Below are positions 27,330-36,947 of a DNA stretch of 64,000 bases, in pieces (the stretch's first letter is position 1; each line of letters opens with the position of its first letter). The notes under the pieces are model-generated. The model was not told the origin of the DNA, made no database searches, and saw only the letters and a program-made list of their open reading frames with translations. Both the position numbers and the translations under genes were made by a program. The DNA lies in the NCBI GenBank assembly GCA_904419955.1, contig CAJFTO010000003.1, forward strand, positions 1 through 64,000. The letters are read 5' to 3'. The DNA comes from Candidatus Roslinia caecavium (lineage in GTDB: Bacteria > Bacillota > Clostridia > Monoglobales > Monoglobaceae).

Positions 27330-28199
27330 ATGATCGATTTCAGGACTGAAACGTTTTTAAGCGTGTGCAGGAACATGAGCTATACAAAGGCGGCGGCGGA
27401 ACTGAATATAACTCAACCCGCCGTATCTCAGCATATAAGTTATCTTGAGGATAATTACAGCGCGAAACTATTTGAATATAAGAGCAGGACTTTGCGGCTA
27501 ACCGAAGCGGGAGAGGAACTTTACCGGGCGGCGCTGACCATGCGTCACGACGAGGGTAAGCTTAGGGAAAAGATAAAGAATTTAAATAACGGAAGCAAAA
27601 GCCTGATATTCGGAGCTACAAGGACTATAGGAGACTTCGATCTGCCGCCAAAACTTGCGCGGTATTTAAAGAATAATCCCGGAACAACGATAAAAATCCG
27701 GCTCGACAATACTAAGAGATTGCTCGAAATGTTGGATACCGGCGAGATAGATTTCGCTCTTATAGAGGGTTATTTCGCCAAATCCGACTACGGCTACAGA
27801 GCGTATTCGTCCGAGCCGTTCGCGGCGGTCGCGGCGCCCGGACTTTGCCCAGAGGAATGCGCTTTGGAGCAACTGCTTAATATGACCCTTATCGTAAGAG
27901 AAAACGGATCGGGCAGCAGAAGAATACTCGAACGCTTTTTGACTGAACGGAATTCAACGATATCCGACTTCAAAAACGTCGTTGAGATAAACAGTATTCA
28001 TGCGATAAAAAGCCTCGCGGCAGCGGGCTGCGGCTTGACATTTTTATATAAGTCCGCCGCCGCAGCCGAGCTTAAGAGCGGAAAACTCGTTGAAGTGAAG
28101 ATCAAGTACATGAATTTAAAGCACGATTATTCTTTTGTCTGGAGAAAGGGAAGCATATACGAGGACGAGTATATAGAGATAATGCGGGAGCTAACGTAG
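27330..28199 (+). CDS. LysR-family transcription regulator
   Basis: 289 residues, ATG behind AAGGGGGA. N-terminal winged helix-turn-helix typical of the family (FRTETFLSVCRNMSYTKAAA, LNITQPAVSQHISYLE, AKLFEYKSRTLRLTEAG). The periplasmic-binding-like effector domain covers ~90-289 (FGATRTIGDFDLPPKLARYL, GEIDFALIEG). It is divergent from the YeiH-type transporter and shares with it a 236-bp promoter region that contains a dyad operator, so it is the probable regulator of that transporter and of itself. The effector is unknown. Its last two codons and TAG stop lie in the start of repeat copy 5. Confidence 0.9.
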   Translation: MIDFRTETFLSVCRNMSYTKAAAELNITQPAVSQHISYLEDNYSAKLFEYKSRTLRLTEAGEELYRAALTMRHDEGKLREKIKNLNNGSKSLIFGATRTIGDFDLPPKLARYLKNNPGTTIKIRLDNTKRLLEMLDTGEIDFALIEGYFAKSDYGYRAYSSEPFAAVAAPGLCPEECALEQLLNMTLIVRENGSGSRRILERFLTERNSTISDFKNVVEINSIHAIKSLAAAGCGLTFLYKSAAAAELKSGKLVEVKIKYMNLKHDYSFVWRKGSIYEDEYIEIMRELT

Positions 28200-28384
28200 A
28201 TATTAGCGAGTAGGATCCTAAAAGACTTCTATAGCCGTTTTTGCGGCGTCTGTAGCGCTATAGGAAAACCAAGTATTCCATTTCCACCGAAGCTCCCCCT
28301 TCGGCATTATAAAATCCCGTTTTATCCCTATTCGCTATTCTCTAATATCTAATTGCTATGTTGCTATGTTACTATGTTACTGTA
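28191..28384. repeat. Heptamer-bounded intergenic element, copy 5
   Basis: Longest and clearest copy. Left tract CGTAGAT-ATTAGCG-AGTAGGA; right tract inverted TCCCTAT-TCGCTAT-TCTCTAA-TATCTAA, followed by the octamers TTGCTATG, TTGCTATG, TTACTATG. The body holds CCGTTTTTGCGG and CCGAAG...CTTCGG hairpins. It fills the whole gap between the converging LysR gene and the rpoC terminator; apart from that the 28200-28427 gap holds nothing else. Confidence 0.65.
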
Positions 28385-28385
28385 T

Positions 28386-28413
28386 AAAAAACCGCAGGAC
28401 AAACGTCCTGCGG
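28386..28413 (-). terminator. Terminator of rpoC
   Basis: Perfect 9-bp stem (CCGCAGGAC/GTCCTGCGG), 4-nt loop, followed on the minus strand by TTTTTT, 15 nt after the rpoC stop. Confidence 0.95.
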
Positions 28414-28427
28414 CCTATCTATATTAT

Positions 28428-31400
28428 TTATTCCTCAAGTGAAATAACCGAATCGTTATCGCTTACGCTGTCGAAGCTCGGATAAACGTCGATGTTATTA
28501 TACTCGGGTATACCCGTGCCGGCCGGTACGAGTTTACCGATGATAACGTTTTCCTTAAGTCCGATCAGCGGATCTTTCTTGCCCTTTATAGCCGCGTCGG
28601 TGAGCACTCTCGTCGTCTCCTGGAACGACGCCGCGGAGAGGAACGATTCCGTCGCAAGCGCGGCCTTGGTAATTCCCATCAGGGTTATCGAATACTCGGC
28701 CGGTTTCTTGCCTTCGGCTACAGTCTTCTCGTTTATCTTCTCAAGATCGTACATATTTATAAGCGAGCCTGTGAGCAGACCTGTGTCGCCCGAATCCTCG
28801 ATCTTTACCTTATGCATCATCTGGCGCACTATGACCTCGATGTGCTTGTCGTTGATATCGACGCCCTGAAGTCTGTACACGCGCTGAACTTCTTGAATGA
28901 AGTAATTCTGCACCGCGGTAACGCCTTTGATCTCCAGTATGTCGTGCGGATTAAGCGAACCCTCGGTCAGCGAATCGCCGGCCTCTATCTCCTGACCGTC
29001 GCGAACCTTGATCCTGGAACCGAACGGTATCAGATACGTCTCGCTCTCGCCGGTCTCGTTGTTGGTAACGGTTATCTCGCGTTTCTTCTTAGCCTCGCTT
29101 ATCTCAACCCTTCCGGCTATCTCGGATACGATCGCCACGCCCTTAGGCTTTCTCGCCTCGAACAACTCCTCAACACGCGGGAGACCCTGGGTAATATCGT
29201 CGCCCGCTACGCCGCCGGCGTGGAACGTTCTCATCGTAAGCTGCGTGCCCGGCTCGCCTATCGACTGAGCCGCGATTATGCCTACCGCCTCGCCTATATC
29301 CACCGGCTTGCCGGTAGCGAGGTTCTGACCGTAGCACTTAGAGCATACGCCGACCTTACTGCGGCATTTAACGACCGAACGTATCTTGACTTCCTTTATT
29401 CCTTCGGCGACGATCTTCTTAGCCAGATCCGAATCGATCAAATCGCCGTCGTGGCAGATAATCTCGCCGGTCTTGGGCGAAACCAGATCGCCAATGACCG
29501 TTCTGCCCTCGAGTCTGTCCTGAAGCGGCTCTATTACTTCGTTGCCGTCCATTATATCGCTTACATATATACCGTCGTCCGTTCCGCAGTCGTGTTCGCG
29601 CACGATTACCTCCTGCGATACGTCGACCAATCTTCTGGTGAGGTAACCCGAATCGGCCGTACGCAGCGCCGTGTCGGTAAGACCCTTACGCGCGCCGTGC
29701 GTCGAGATGAAGTACTCGAGCACCGTAAGACCTTCGCGGAAGTTCGCCTTGATCGGGATCTCTATCGTTCTTCCCGACGTATCCGCCATAAGTCCGCGCA
29801 TCGCCGCGAGCTGTCTGATCTGGTTGACGCTTCCGCGGGCTCCCGAGTTAGCCATCATGTATATAGGATTGAGTTGCTTGAGGTGTCCCATCAGCGCGTT
29901 GGTTACCTTATTCGAGGTCTCGTTCCAGATATTTATTACTTTATTATAACGCTCTTCGTCCGTGAGCAGACCGCGTCTGAAGTTTCTGACCACGCCTTCT
30001 ATTTCCTCGTCGGCCTTGGCCAAAAGTTCGGCCTTCTCCTTCGGGATCTCCATGTCCGCGACGCCGACTGTTATAGCTCCGATCGTCGAATACTTATAAC
30101 CCATCGCCTTTATGTCGTCGAGGAGTCCGGCGGTCTCTGTTATGCCGTGTATCTTTATGCTCGCGTCTATGATCTTTCCGAGCAGCTTTTTATCCACGCC
30201 CGGCTCTACGTTATCGCCTATCTCCGTCTTTATCGCGGGCTTTTTGAGCACGTTGTCGCCTATCTCCAGATCGAGTACGTGATCCGGATCGGTCCTGTCG
30301 ACAAAGCCCAGATCCTGCGGTATCTTCTTGTTGAATATGATCCTTCCGACGGTCGCGTCTATGATCCCGGTCCGCTTCTCGCCGTTTACTTCTCTGGTAA
30401 CTCTGACCTTGATCGGCGCGTGGAGTCCGACCGCCTTATTTACATAGGCGAGTTCCGCCTCCGTTTCGGAGCTGAACACCTTATATACCTTCTGACCGTC
30501 CACCTCTTTGGGCGAACCGATCTCCGTATCGTCCTTAAGCGTCAGGTAATACGAACCGAGCACCATATCCTGGGTCGGCACCGTTACCGGCTTACCGTCC
30601 TGAGGCTTGATCAGGTTGTTCGCCGAGAGCATGAGGAATCTCGCCTCGGCCTGAGCCTCCGCCGACAGCGGAAGGTGAACCGCCATCTGGTCGCCGTCGA
30701 AGTCGGCGTTAAACGCGGTACATACCAGCGGGTGCAGCTTGAGCGCCTTACCCTCTACGAGCACCGGCTCGAACGCTTCGATACCCAGTCTGTGCAGGGT
30801 TGGCGCGCGGTTTAAGAGCACCGGGTGCTCCGCTATGACGTCCTCGAGCACGTCCCAGACCTCGGGGCGCACGCGCTCTACCATTCTCTTCGCCTGACGT
30901 ATATTGTTCGCTATCTCGTCTTTTACGAGCTTCTTCATAACGAACGGCTTAAACAGCTCGAGCGCCATCTTTTTGGGAAGTCCGCACTGGTAGATCTTAA
31001 GCTCGGGGCCTACGACGATAACCGAACGTCCGGAATAGTCTACGCGCTTACCCAAAAGGTTCTGACGGAAACGTCCCTGCTTACCCTTGAGCATGTCGGA
31101 AAGCGACTTAAGCGGTCTGTTTCCGGGGCCGGTGACAGGTCTGCCGCGTCTTCCGTTATCTATCAGGGCGTCTACCGCCTCCTGAAGCATTCTCTTCTCG
31201 TTTCTTACGATTATCTCAGGCGCGCCGAGATCGAGCAATCTCTTGAGCCTGTTGTTTCTGTTTATTACTCTTCTGTATAAGTCGTTGAGGTCCGACGTCG
31301 CGAATCTGCCGCCGTCGAGCTGGACCATAGGCCTTATATCCGGCGGTATTACCGGTATAACCGAAAGTATCATCCATTCGGGCTTGTTTCCCGACTGTCT

Positions 31401-32048
31401 GAACGCCTCGACGACCTCGAGTCGTCTCACGGTCCTGATCCTCTTCTGACCCTTAGCGCCGTTTAAGTCGGCCTTGAGCTGCTCGTACAGCTCGTCGAGG
31501 TCGATCTCTTTAAGCATTTCGAGTATCGCCTCCGCGCCCATTCCCGCGCGGAACATATCGCCGTACTTCTCGCGGCTTTCGGTGTACTCCTTTTCGGTGA
31601 GCACCTGATTCTTTGTAAATCCCGTCTTGCCCGGATCGATGACCACGTAGGCCGCGAAATAGAGCACCTTTTCCAAAAGACGCGGGCTCATATCGAGGAT
31701 AAGTCCCATCCTCGACGGGATCCCCTTAAAATACCAGATATGCGAGACCGGAACGGCCAGTTCTATATGACCCATTCTCTCGCGTCTTACCTTTGATCGC
31801 GTGACCTCGACGCCGCAGCGGTCGCAGACTACGCCCTTATATCTAACTCTTTTATACTTACCGCAGTGACACTCCCAGTCCTTTTGCGGACCGAATATCC
31901 TCTCGCAGAACAGGCCGTCTTTCTCAGGCTTAAGCGTTCTGTAGTTTATGGTCTCGGGCTTTTTTACTTCGCCTCTCGACCACTCTCTTATTTTCTCGGG
32001 AGAAGCAAGTCCGATTTGTATCGCTTCAAAATTTTGATATTCACTCAT
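28428..32048 (-). CDS. rpoC: DNA-directed RNA polymerase subunit beta'
   Basis: 1206 residues from the ATG at 32048, chosen because AAAGG lies 10 nt upstream and the product then begins [20 protein letters not shown] as in the family; the ATG 9 nt earlier has no room for a binding site. N-terminal zinc site CHCGKY...CDRCG, catalytic magnesium-binding NADFDGDQM, trigger-loop region [11 protein letters not shown] and C-terminal zinc site [11 protein letters not shown] are all present. Length is typical for Clostridia. It follows rpoB by an unusually long 300-nt gap and ends at a strong terminator. No rpsL or other translation genes follow. Confidence 0.98.
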   Translation of the reverse strand: MSEYQNFEAIQIGLASPEKIREWSRGEVKKPETINYRTLKPEKDGLFCERIFGPQKDWECHCGKYKRVRYKGVVCDRCGVEVTRSKVRRERMGHIELAVPVSHIWYFKGIPSRMGLILDMSPRLLEKVLYFAAYVVIDPGKTGFTKNQVLTEKEYTESREKYGDMFRAGMGAEAILEMLKEIDLDELYEQLKADLNGAKGQKRIRTVRRLEVVEAFRQSGNKPEWMILSVIPVIPPDIRPMVQLDGGRFATSDLNDLYRRVINRNNRLKRLLDLGAPEIIVRNEKRMLQEAVDALIDNGRRGRPVTGPGNRPLKSLSDMLKGKQGRFRQNLLGKRVDYSGRSVIVVGPELKIYQCGLPKKMALELFKPFVMKKLVKDEIANNIRQAKRMVERVRPEVWDVLEDVIAEHPVLLNRAPTLHRLGIEAFEPVLVEGKALKLHPLVCTAFNADFDGDQMAVHLPLSAEAQAEARFLMLSANNLIKPQDGKPVTVPTQDMVLGSYYLTLKDDTEIGSPKEVDGQKVYKVFSSETEAELAYVNKAVGLHAPIKVRVTREVNGEKRTGIIDATVGRIIFNKKIPQDLGFVDRTDPDHVLDLEIGDNVLKKPAIKTEIGDNVEPGVDKKLLGKIIDASIKIHGITETAGLLDDIKAMGYKYSTIGAITVGVADMEIPKEKAELLAKADEEIEGVVRNFRRGLLTDEERYNKVINIWNETSNKVTNALMGHLKQLNPIYMMANSGARGSVNQIRQLAAMRGLMADTSGRTIEIPIKANFREGLTVLEYFISTHGARKGLTDTALRTADSGYLTRRLVDVSQEVIVREHDCGTDDGIYVSDIMDGNEVIEPLQDRLEGRTVIGDLVSPKTGEIICHDGDLIDSDLAKKIVAEGIKEVKIRSVVKCRSKVGVCSKCYGQNLATGKPVDIGEAVGIIAAQSIGEPGTQLTMRTFHAGGVAGDDITQGLPRVEELFEARKPKGVAIVSEIAGRVEISEAKKKREITVTNNETGESETYLIPFGSRIKVRDGQEIEAGDSLTEGSLNPHDILEIKGVTAVQNYFIQEVQRVYRLQGVDINDKHIEVIVRQMMHKVKIEDSGDTGLLTGSLINMYDLEKINEKTVAEGKKPAEYSITLMGITKAALATESFLSAASFQETTRVLTDAAIKGKKDPLIGLKENVIIGKLVPAGTGIPEYNNIDVYPSFDSVSDNDSVISLEE

Positions 32049-32348
32049 AACGACCATGCCTTTCTACTCACTATTCATATCGCCGTCCGCCGTGAGTATG
32101 ACGAACGGCCAAAACCGTCGCTCTGTAAATTCTCCGAAAACCGCGGGTCCGCGGCTTTCATAAAACGTATCCCTTCGAGTCGAACGTCTTGGGGATCGAG
32201 GACTTCGGCGCGCTTTACCTTATTTTAATAAGCAAATTCGGTTTTCGGCGTCCGCGTCTATCCGCATCGGTCTCTTGCCCGCCGATCCTGCGCGGCGCGC
32301 ATAACCGTCTTCCGCTTCCGTCCTCTACAGTCCGTATATCTATATATC
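32049..32348 (-). other. Long rpoB-rpoC spacer
   Basis: 300 nt between rpoB and rpoC, where the two are commonly nearly adjacent. It contains the small hairpin CCGCGG-ACC-CGCGG (minus strand, about 32140-32155) and GCTTATTAAAATAAG. No TATAAT-type promoter or open frame of note was found, so rpoC probably relies on read-through. Confidence 0.55.
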
Positions 32349-35300
32349 CTAATCTAAATTCAGATCGTCGTCGTCAAAATCTTCAGCTTCGCTCATAGCC
32401 TCAATCGATACCGTATCCTCCGGCTCCTCGCTTCCGGTCAAATAATCGTCGTCCTCGCCGGTCAGGATATTGAACAGTTCGTTCTCTTCCTCGCTCTCCT
32501 CGTAACCCTCTTCGTCGTCCGACTCGCCGTCGCTCGGTTCCTGATCCGCTTCCGGCTTCGGCTCCGCGTCTTCGTCCGAGCTTTCAAGTCCGGCGATATT
32601 TACCGGCAGCGCCTCGGGTTCGTCGTCGTCGTTCTCGCTTAGCACGACCTCGTTTCCGTCGCCGTCCAAAACCTTGATATCGAGCGCCAAGCTCTGAAGT
32701 TCCTTGATCAATACCTTGAACGATTCCGGAACTCCCGGCTCGGGCACGTTCTCGCCTCTGACGATAGCTTCGTAGGTCTTTACGCGGCCTACCACGTCGT
32801 CCGACTTGACCGTCAGTATTTCCTGAAGGGTATAAGCCGCGCCGTAAGCCTCGAGCGCCCAAACCTCCATCTCTCCGAAACGCTGACCGCCGAACTGGGC
32901 TTTACCTCCCAACGGCTGCTGCGTGACGAGCGAATACGGACCCGTCGAACGCGCATGTATCTTATCGTCGACCAAGTGGGCCAGCTTGAGCATATGCATG
33001 TATCCAACCGTAACTCTGTTATCAAACGGCTCGCCGGTACGTCCGTCGTAAAGCTGCGTCTTACCGTCTCTGTTGTAGCCCGCCTGTTCGAGGGCTTCCT
33101 GAATATCGTCCTCGGTCGCCCCGTCGAATACCGGCGTCGCGACCTTCCAGCCCAGCGCCTTAGCCGCATAGCCTAAGTGTACCTCCAAGACCTGACCGAT
33201 ATTCATACGCGAAGGCACGCCCAGCGGATTCAGCACGATCTCAAGCGGCGTTCCGTCCGGCAAGAACGGCATATCTTCCTCGGGCAGTATCCTCGAAATA
33301 ACACCCTTGTTACCGTGACGTCCGGCCATCTTGTCGCCGACCGAGATCTTTCTCTTTTGAGCTATATAACAACGCACTATCTGGTTCACGCCCGGCTGAA
33401 GCTCGTCGCCGTTAGCCCTGGTGAACACCTTTACGTCTACAATTATTCCATATTCTCCGTGCGGTACCCTAAGCGAGGTGTCTCTTACCTCTCTCGCCTT
33501 CTCGCCGAATATGGCTCTTAAAAGTCTCTCCTCCGCGGTGAGCTCGGTCTCGCCCTTAGGCGTTACCTTGCCGACGAGTATGTCTCCGCTCTCGACCTCG
33601 GCGCCGATCCTGATTATACCTCTCTCATCCAGATCCTTGAGCGCGTCGTCGCCGACGTTAGGTATATCTCTGGTTATCTCCTCGGGTCCGAGCTTGGTGT
33701 CTCTCGCTTCTACTTCGTACTCCTCTATATGGATAGACGTCAAAACGTCTTCTTTTACAAGTTTTTCGTTTATCAGTATAGCGTCCTCGTAGTTATAACC
33801 TTCCCAGGTCATAAACGCCATCAGGATATTGCGGCCAAGGCCTATCTCGCCGTTATCGGTAGAGGGACCGTCGGCGATTATCTCGTCCTTTTCGACCCTC
33901 TCGCCCTGCTTGACTATAGGACGCTGGTTGATGCACATTCCCTGGTTGGAACGCGTGAACTTGATCAGTTTATATTTATCCACTCCGCCGTCGTCGGTCG
34001 CTATCTCGATATTTGTAGCCGAGACCTTTTTAACCGTTCCGGAGTTCTTGGCCAGGATACAAACGCCCGAATCCTTCGCGGCCTTGTATTCCATACCCGT
34101 TCCGATTATCGGCGACTGCGGCTTAAGCAGCGGGACCGCCTGACGCTGCATGTTAGAACCCATCAGCGCGCGGTTAGCGTCGTCGTTCTCAAGGAATGGG
34201 ATCATCGCCGTAGCGATAGACGTTACCTGTCTCGGCGAAACGTCCATGTAATCCACTCGATTCGGCGGAACTTCTATAAATTCGTCCTTGTATCTTGTAA
34301 CTATCTTCTTGTTTATAAACTCGCCGTTTTCGCCGAGCGGCTCGTTAGCCTGAGCCACGTAGAAGCCGTCCTCGAAGTCGGCGGTCATATAGGTCACTTC
34401 GTCGGTGACGACGCATCTCTCCTGATCGACCTTTCTGTACGGAGTCTCGATGAATCCGTACTCGTTGACCTTAGCGAAACCGCTGAGCGAGTTTATAAGT
34501 CCGATGTTAGGACCCTCCGGCGTCTCTATAGGACACATACGTCCGTAATGCGAATGGTGAACGTCGCGGACCTCGTAACCCGCGCGGTCTCTTGAAAGTC
34601 CGCCGGGACCCAGCGCCGAAAGTCTTCTCTTATGCGTAAGCTCGCTCAAAGGATTGATCTGATCCATAAACTGCGAGAGCTGAGACGAACCGAAGAACTC
34701 CTTTATAGCCGACGTCACCGGTCTTATATTGATAAGCGACTGCGGCGTGATTACGTCTAAGTCGGAGGTCGTCATCCTCTCTCTTACGACCCTCTCCATT
34801 CTCGACAGTCCGATCCTGAACTGGTTCTGCAAAAGTTCGCCCACGCTTCTGAGCCTTCTGTTGCCCAGGTGGTCTATATCGTCCACTTCGCCGACTCCCA
34901 GATCCAGGTTGCCTATATACGACATCGAAGCGATAATATCGTCTACTAAGATATGTCTCGGCTGAAGCTCGTCTCTTCTTTCTGTTATAGCCGTCTTGAA
35001 CTCGTCCGAGTTGGGGTCTTTGAACTCCTCGAGGATGTCGTTTAGCACGGCGCATCTTACGCGCTCGGTTATCCCGCATTCGCGCGGACTGTAATCGAGC
35101 TTAACGCCCAGCTTATTGGCTATATACTCGGGCATATCCACCATGTTATTGGATATTACCCTGGTCTTTTTACCCTCGACCGCTATCTCTATCTCGTTAA
35201 CTGCGTTCACTTCCAAAAGTTTCGCTATCTCGGGAGTGATCGTATCTCCTTCGCCGACCAAAACCTCGCCTGTCTCGGAGTTTACGACCGTCTCTCCGGC

Positions 35301-36164
35301 TGCGTGTCCCGTGATACGCGCCGACAACATCAGTTTTTTGTTGAACTTATATCTCCCAACTTTTGCGAGATCGTATCTCTTGGGATCGAAGAAGGTGTTG
35401 GTTATCAGCGACTGAGCGCTGTCCACCGTAGGCGGCTCGCCCGGACGAAGTCTTCTGTAGACCTCTAAAAGTCCTTCTTCTCTCGTGGTCGTGGTATCCT
35501 TGTCCATCGTCGCCTTTAATCTCTCGTCCTCGCCGAAAAGTTCGGTGATCTCCGCGTTCGTGCCGAAACCCAGAGCCCTTATCAGTACCGTGACCGGTAT
35601 TTTACGAGTTCTGTCGATCCTTACATAGAATATATCGTTGCTGTCCGTCTCATACTCGAGCCACGCTCCGCGGTTCGGGATAACCTGCGACGAGTAGAGT
35701 TTTTTACCGACCTTGTCGTAGTCCTGCGAATAATATACGCTTGGCGCGCGAACAAGCTGAGATACGATGACTCTCTCGGCGCCGTTTATGATAAACGTTC
35801 CCGACGGCGTCATGAGCGGGAAATCTCCCATGAATATCTCCTGTTCCTTGACCTCGCCGGTCTCCTTGTTGATAAGGCGCACCTTAACTCTGAGCGGAGC
35901 CGCGTAGGTCACGTCTCTTTCCTTACACTCCTCGATGTCGTACTTTGGAGTAGAGTCCAGTCTGTAGTCGATGAACTCAAGGATCAAGTTACCGGTGTAA
36001 TCCGTTATCGGAGATACGTCGTGGAATACCTCTTTAAGACCCTCTTTCAAGAACCACTCGTACGAGTTCGTCTGGATCTCGATGAGATTTGGCATTGGCA
36101 ATACCTCGTTGATCTTTCCGTAACTCATACGCGTGTTTCTTCCCAGTTTCACAGGATGTACCAT
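32349..36164 (-). CDS. rpoB: DNA-directed RNA polymerase subunit beta with acidic C-terminal extension
   Basis: 1271 residues from the ATG at 36164, set by AGAGGTGG 8 nt upstream; the longer frame begins with TTG inside that site. Conserved landmarks: [13 protein letters not shown] start, rifampicin-region motif [20 protein letters not shown] followed by [34 protein letters not shown] and the end of the core at [15 protein letters not shown]. After VVLSEN there is an extra tail of about 93 residues that is very rich in Asp/Glu (e.g. [23 protein letters not shown]). The gene is first in its operon; the usual rplJ-rplL genes are not upstream, and it has its own consensus promoter and a long leader. 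Confidence 0.98.
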   Translation of the reverse strand: MVHPVKLGRNTRMSYGKINEVLPMPNLIEIQTNSYEWFLKEGLKEVFHDVSPITDYTGNLILEFIDYRLDSTPKYDIEECKERDVTYAAPLRVKVRLINKETGEVKEQEIFMGDFPLMTPSGTFIINGAERVIVSQLVRAPSVYYSQDYDKVGKKLYSSQVIPNRGAWLEYETDSNDIFYVRIDRTRKIPVTVLIRALGFGTNAEITELFGEDERLKATMDKDTTTTREEGLLEVYRRLRPGEPPTVDSAQSLITNTFFDPKRYDLAKVGRYKFNKKLMLSARITGHAAGETVVNSETGEVLVGEGDTITPEIAKLLEVNAVNEIEIAVEGKKTRVISNNMVDMPEYIANKLGVKLDYSPRECGITERVRCAVLNDILEEFKDPNSDEFKTAITERRDELQPRHILVDDIIASMSYIGNLDLGVGEVDDIDHLGNRRLRSVGELLQNQFRIGLSRMERVVRERMTTSDLDVITPQSLINIRPVTSAIKEFFGSSQLSQFMDQINPLSELTHKRRLSALGPGGLSRDRAGYEVRDVHHSHYGRMCPIETPEGPNIGLINSLSGFAKVNEYGFIETPYRKVDQERCVVTDEVTYMTADFEDGFYVAQANEPLGENGEFINKKIVTRYKDEFIEVPPNRVDYMDVSPRQVTSIATAMIPFLENDDANRALMGSNMQRQAVPLLKPQSPIIGTGMEYKAAKDSGVCILAKNSGTVKKVSATNIEIATDDGGVDKYKLIKFTRSNQGMCINQRPIVKQGERVEKDEIIADGPSTDNGEIGLGRNILMAFMTWEGYNYEDAILINEKLVKEDVLTSIHIEEYEVEARDTKLGPEEITRDIPNVGDDALKDLDERGIIRIGAEVESGDILVGKVTPKGETELTAEERLLRAIFGEKAREVRDTSLRVPHGEYGIIVDVKVFTRANGDELQPGVNQIVRCYIAQKRKISVGDKMAGRHGNKGVISRILPEEDMPFLPDGTPLEIVLNPLGVPSRMNIGQVLEVHLGYAAKALGWKVATPVFDGATEDDIQEALEQAGYNRDGKTQLYDGRTGEPFDNRVTVGYMHMLKLAHLVDDKIHARSTGPYSLVTQQPLGGKAQFGGQRFGEMEVWALEAYGAAYTLQEILTVKSDDVVGRVKTYEAIVRGENVPEPGVPESFKVLIKELQSLALDIKVLDGDGNEVVLSENDDDEPEALPVNIAGLESSDEDAEPKPEADQEPSDGESDDEEGYEESEEENELFNILTGEDDDYLTGSEEPEDTVSIEAMSEAEDFDDDDLNLD

Positions 36165-36508
36165 AAAACCGACCACCTCTCGCAAAAATTTTATTTATGA
36201 CCGCAGTCATATGCAACTGTATTACCGGCTCTTATCGATCGATAATATGCCGTCGGCCGACCCGCAAACCCGCTTTCTGATCGCGCGGCGTATCCCGCCC
36301 CGCCATAAACCTGACGCCGAAGCAGAATTTGGAAAATGTTTCATGTAAAACAATAAATTTACTTATCGCGCATTATTTTTAAATCGTCAAATTATTAGGC
36401 GATACAAATTATATCTTCACGAGCCGACTCAATTTTTCAAAAACAACATTTTTACGCTGTTTTTGACATATGAATTTGCAAAAAAGCAAAATTCCTCACT
36501 ATATACAG
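36165..36508 (-). other. rpoB untranslated leader
   Basis: About 345 nt from promoter to rpoB. It contains two perfect palindromes, TTATCGATCGATAA (36232-36245) and ATGAC-CGCA-GTCAT (36197-36210, ~30 nt before the start codon), and a GC-rich part (36260-36310). No known RNA family was recognised. A role in translational control is possible. Confidence 0.45.
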
Positions 36509-36514
36509 ATGAAT

Positions 36515-36543
36515 ATTATATCACTCCGTCCAGGCCTTGTCAA
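36515..36543 (-). promoter_or_regulatory. Consensus promoter of rpoBC
   Basis: Minus strand: TTGACA (36538-36543), 17-nt spacer, TATAAT (36515-36520): full sigma-A consensus in both boxes. Confidence 0.9.
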
Positions 36544-36656
36544 GCTATCCTTATAATTTATTTCGCCCCAAATAATAGACAAAATTTTCGTATTCAACTT
36601 GTACAGTTTCCACAAAGTTTTATTGCCGGCAAACGATAAGATTTTAAGCTTTTAGG

Positions 36657-36685
36657 TTGACAAATCGAGCGCTTTAAGTTATCCT
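36657..36685 (+). promoter_or_regulatory. Probable promoter of the SLH/phosphodiester-glycosidase gene
   Basis: TTGACA (36657-36662), 17-nt spacer, TATCCT (36680-36685). This leaves a ~255-nt leader. The 36544-36947 gap holds nothing else I recognise. Confidence 0.5.
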
Positions 36686-36947
36686 TTTATATATAGATAA
36701 AGAATTCTAAACGGAAATATTTTTAATATAGCGCCGCGTATCATTTTACAACAACGCCAAGATATTTTGTCTATTTACGGTTTTTTATATATTACAGCAT
36801 CCATCGGTCCATAAATTTTACTCGCACAACTAACGCATCGGTTCTCGAAGGATATATGAATATATATAAATGAAGCGAAGCCGTCGGAGTTTATGATAAG
36901 CGGCAGGAATCTTTATTTTAATTAAAATTAAGCAAAGGTGGAATTAG

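Noticed and set aside
28344-28384. TTGCTATG/TTACTATG octamers as a CRISPR-like or phase-variation tandem repeat
   Set aside because: Only about four imperfect copies with no spacers, continuous with the heptamer tract of the dispersed element and outside any coding frame.
28812-30815. 667-codon open frame antisense to rpoC
   Set aside because: It lies wholly within rpoC on the other strand, has no family resemblance and is rich in Arg/Tyr/Val, as expected for a shadow of a biased coding frame.
36232-36245. TTATCGATCGATAA palindrome as a replication-origin or restriction-type element
   Set aside because: Single copy in the region, inside the rpoB leader; no DnaA boxes or related sites around it.
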